Below are positions 63,914 to 64,000 of a DNA stretch of 64,000 bases, piece after piece. Position numbers and translations under genes: made by a program. This DNA is from Salinicola halophyticus. Lineage in GTDB: Bacteria; Pseudomonadota; Gammaproteobacteria; Pseudomonadales; Halomonadaceae. Each line of letters starts with the position of its first letter. The stretch's first letter is position 1. The stretch is from contig NZ_PZJN01000009.1 in the NCBI RefSeq assembly GCF_003206695.1, positions 1 to 64,000 of the forward strand. Direction: 5' to 3'. The notes beneath the pieces were generated by a model. It saw only the letters and a program-made list of their open reading frames with translations, did no database searches and was not told the DNA's origin.

Positions 63914-64000
63914 ATGAACGACTCCATCTTTACCGGCTGCATTCCCGCCCTGATGACCCCTTGCACCGCCGATCGCACGCCCGACTACGACGCGCTGGTC
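63914..64000 (+). CDS. DapA/NAL family aldolase or lyase, 5-prime end only
   Basis: The first 29 codons (MNDSIFTGCIPALMTPCTADRTPDYDALV) are present before the window ends. The pattern GCIPALMTPC-TADRTPDYDALV is the N terminus of the dihydrodipicolinate-synthase family. RBS GAGGAAG lies 7 nt upstream. After a hydroxyproline epimerase, the likely role is the 1-pyrroline-4-hydroxy-2-carboxylate deaminase/DapA-like step of hydroxyproline breakdown, but the active-site lysine is outside the window. Confidence 0.75.
   Translation, partial: MNDSIFTGCIPALMTPCTADRTPDYDALV

Overview
The window is GC-rich, densely coded bacterial chromosome. The gene set (ABC-F protein, FKBP PPIase, thiS-thiG-trmB, glnK-amtB-glnK, fpr/finR, xseB-ispA-dxs, serA, glcB, TIGR02444-type and DUF423 proteins) fits a gammaproteobacterium. 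The abundance of Na+-coupled and amino-acid transporters suggests a moderately halophilic Halomonadaceae-like organism (Halomonas/Salinicola/Chromohalobacter). That placement is inference from gene content and order; no rRNA gene is present. I see no insertion sequence, prophage, CRISPR array or tRNA gene.

Layout. 0-20 kb is housekeeping: ChaB, ABC-F, FKBP PPIase, an AEC transporter, a LysR/EamA divergent pair, thiamine synthesis with trmB, an AGCS symporter, malate synthase G, an alpha/beta hydrolase, ComM and UbiK. 20-30 kb is nitrogen-related. glnK-amtB-glnK has a sigma-54 promoter and an NtrC-like site. An AapJQMP amino-acid ABC transporter with a RidA gene has its own near-consensus sigma-54 promoter and a near-perfect NtrC palindrome. 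30-50 kb holds hemE, ribA, a haemolysin III-like protein, an ABC exporter, a paired SMR efflux pump with divergent TetR, djlA, dxs-ispA-xseB, a formaldehyde-dehydrogenase-like ADH, serA, a TonB receptor and an SDR. 50-64 kb is an accessory catabolic island: a D-threonine-aldolase-like enzyme with an IclR regulator, a polar amino-acid ABC transporter, an RpiR regulator, N-acyl-D-amino-acid deacylase, RidA, Na+/solute symporter, ureidoglycolate lyase, NCS1 permease, hydroxyproline epimerase and the start of a DapA-family gene. Together these suggest import and catabolism of D-amino acids, N-acyl-D-amino acids, hydroxyproline and ureides.

Two things go beyond standard annotation. (1) Between the AEC transporter and the LysR gene, a Fur-box-like palindrome is followed within about 120 bp by a perfect rho-independent terminator, with no gene between. 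This is a strong candidate for an iron-responsive small RNA. (2) Many intergenic regions hold short tandem duplications, often with a 7- or 14-bp period, that begin at or overlap a stop codon. Two loci, plus one cut by the window edge, share a composite layout: a GAGCCGC-type array, a hairpin built on GCCAGCGAC/GTCGCTGGC, and a TAGCTCG array. This looks like a dispersed repeat family that I cannot match to a known class.
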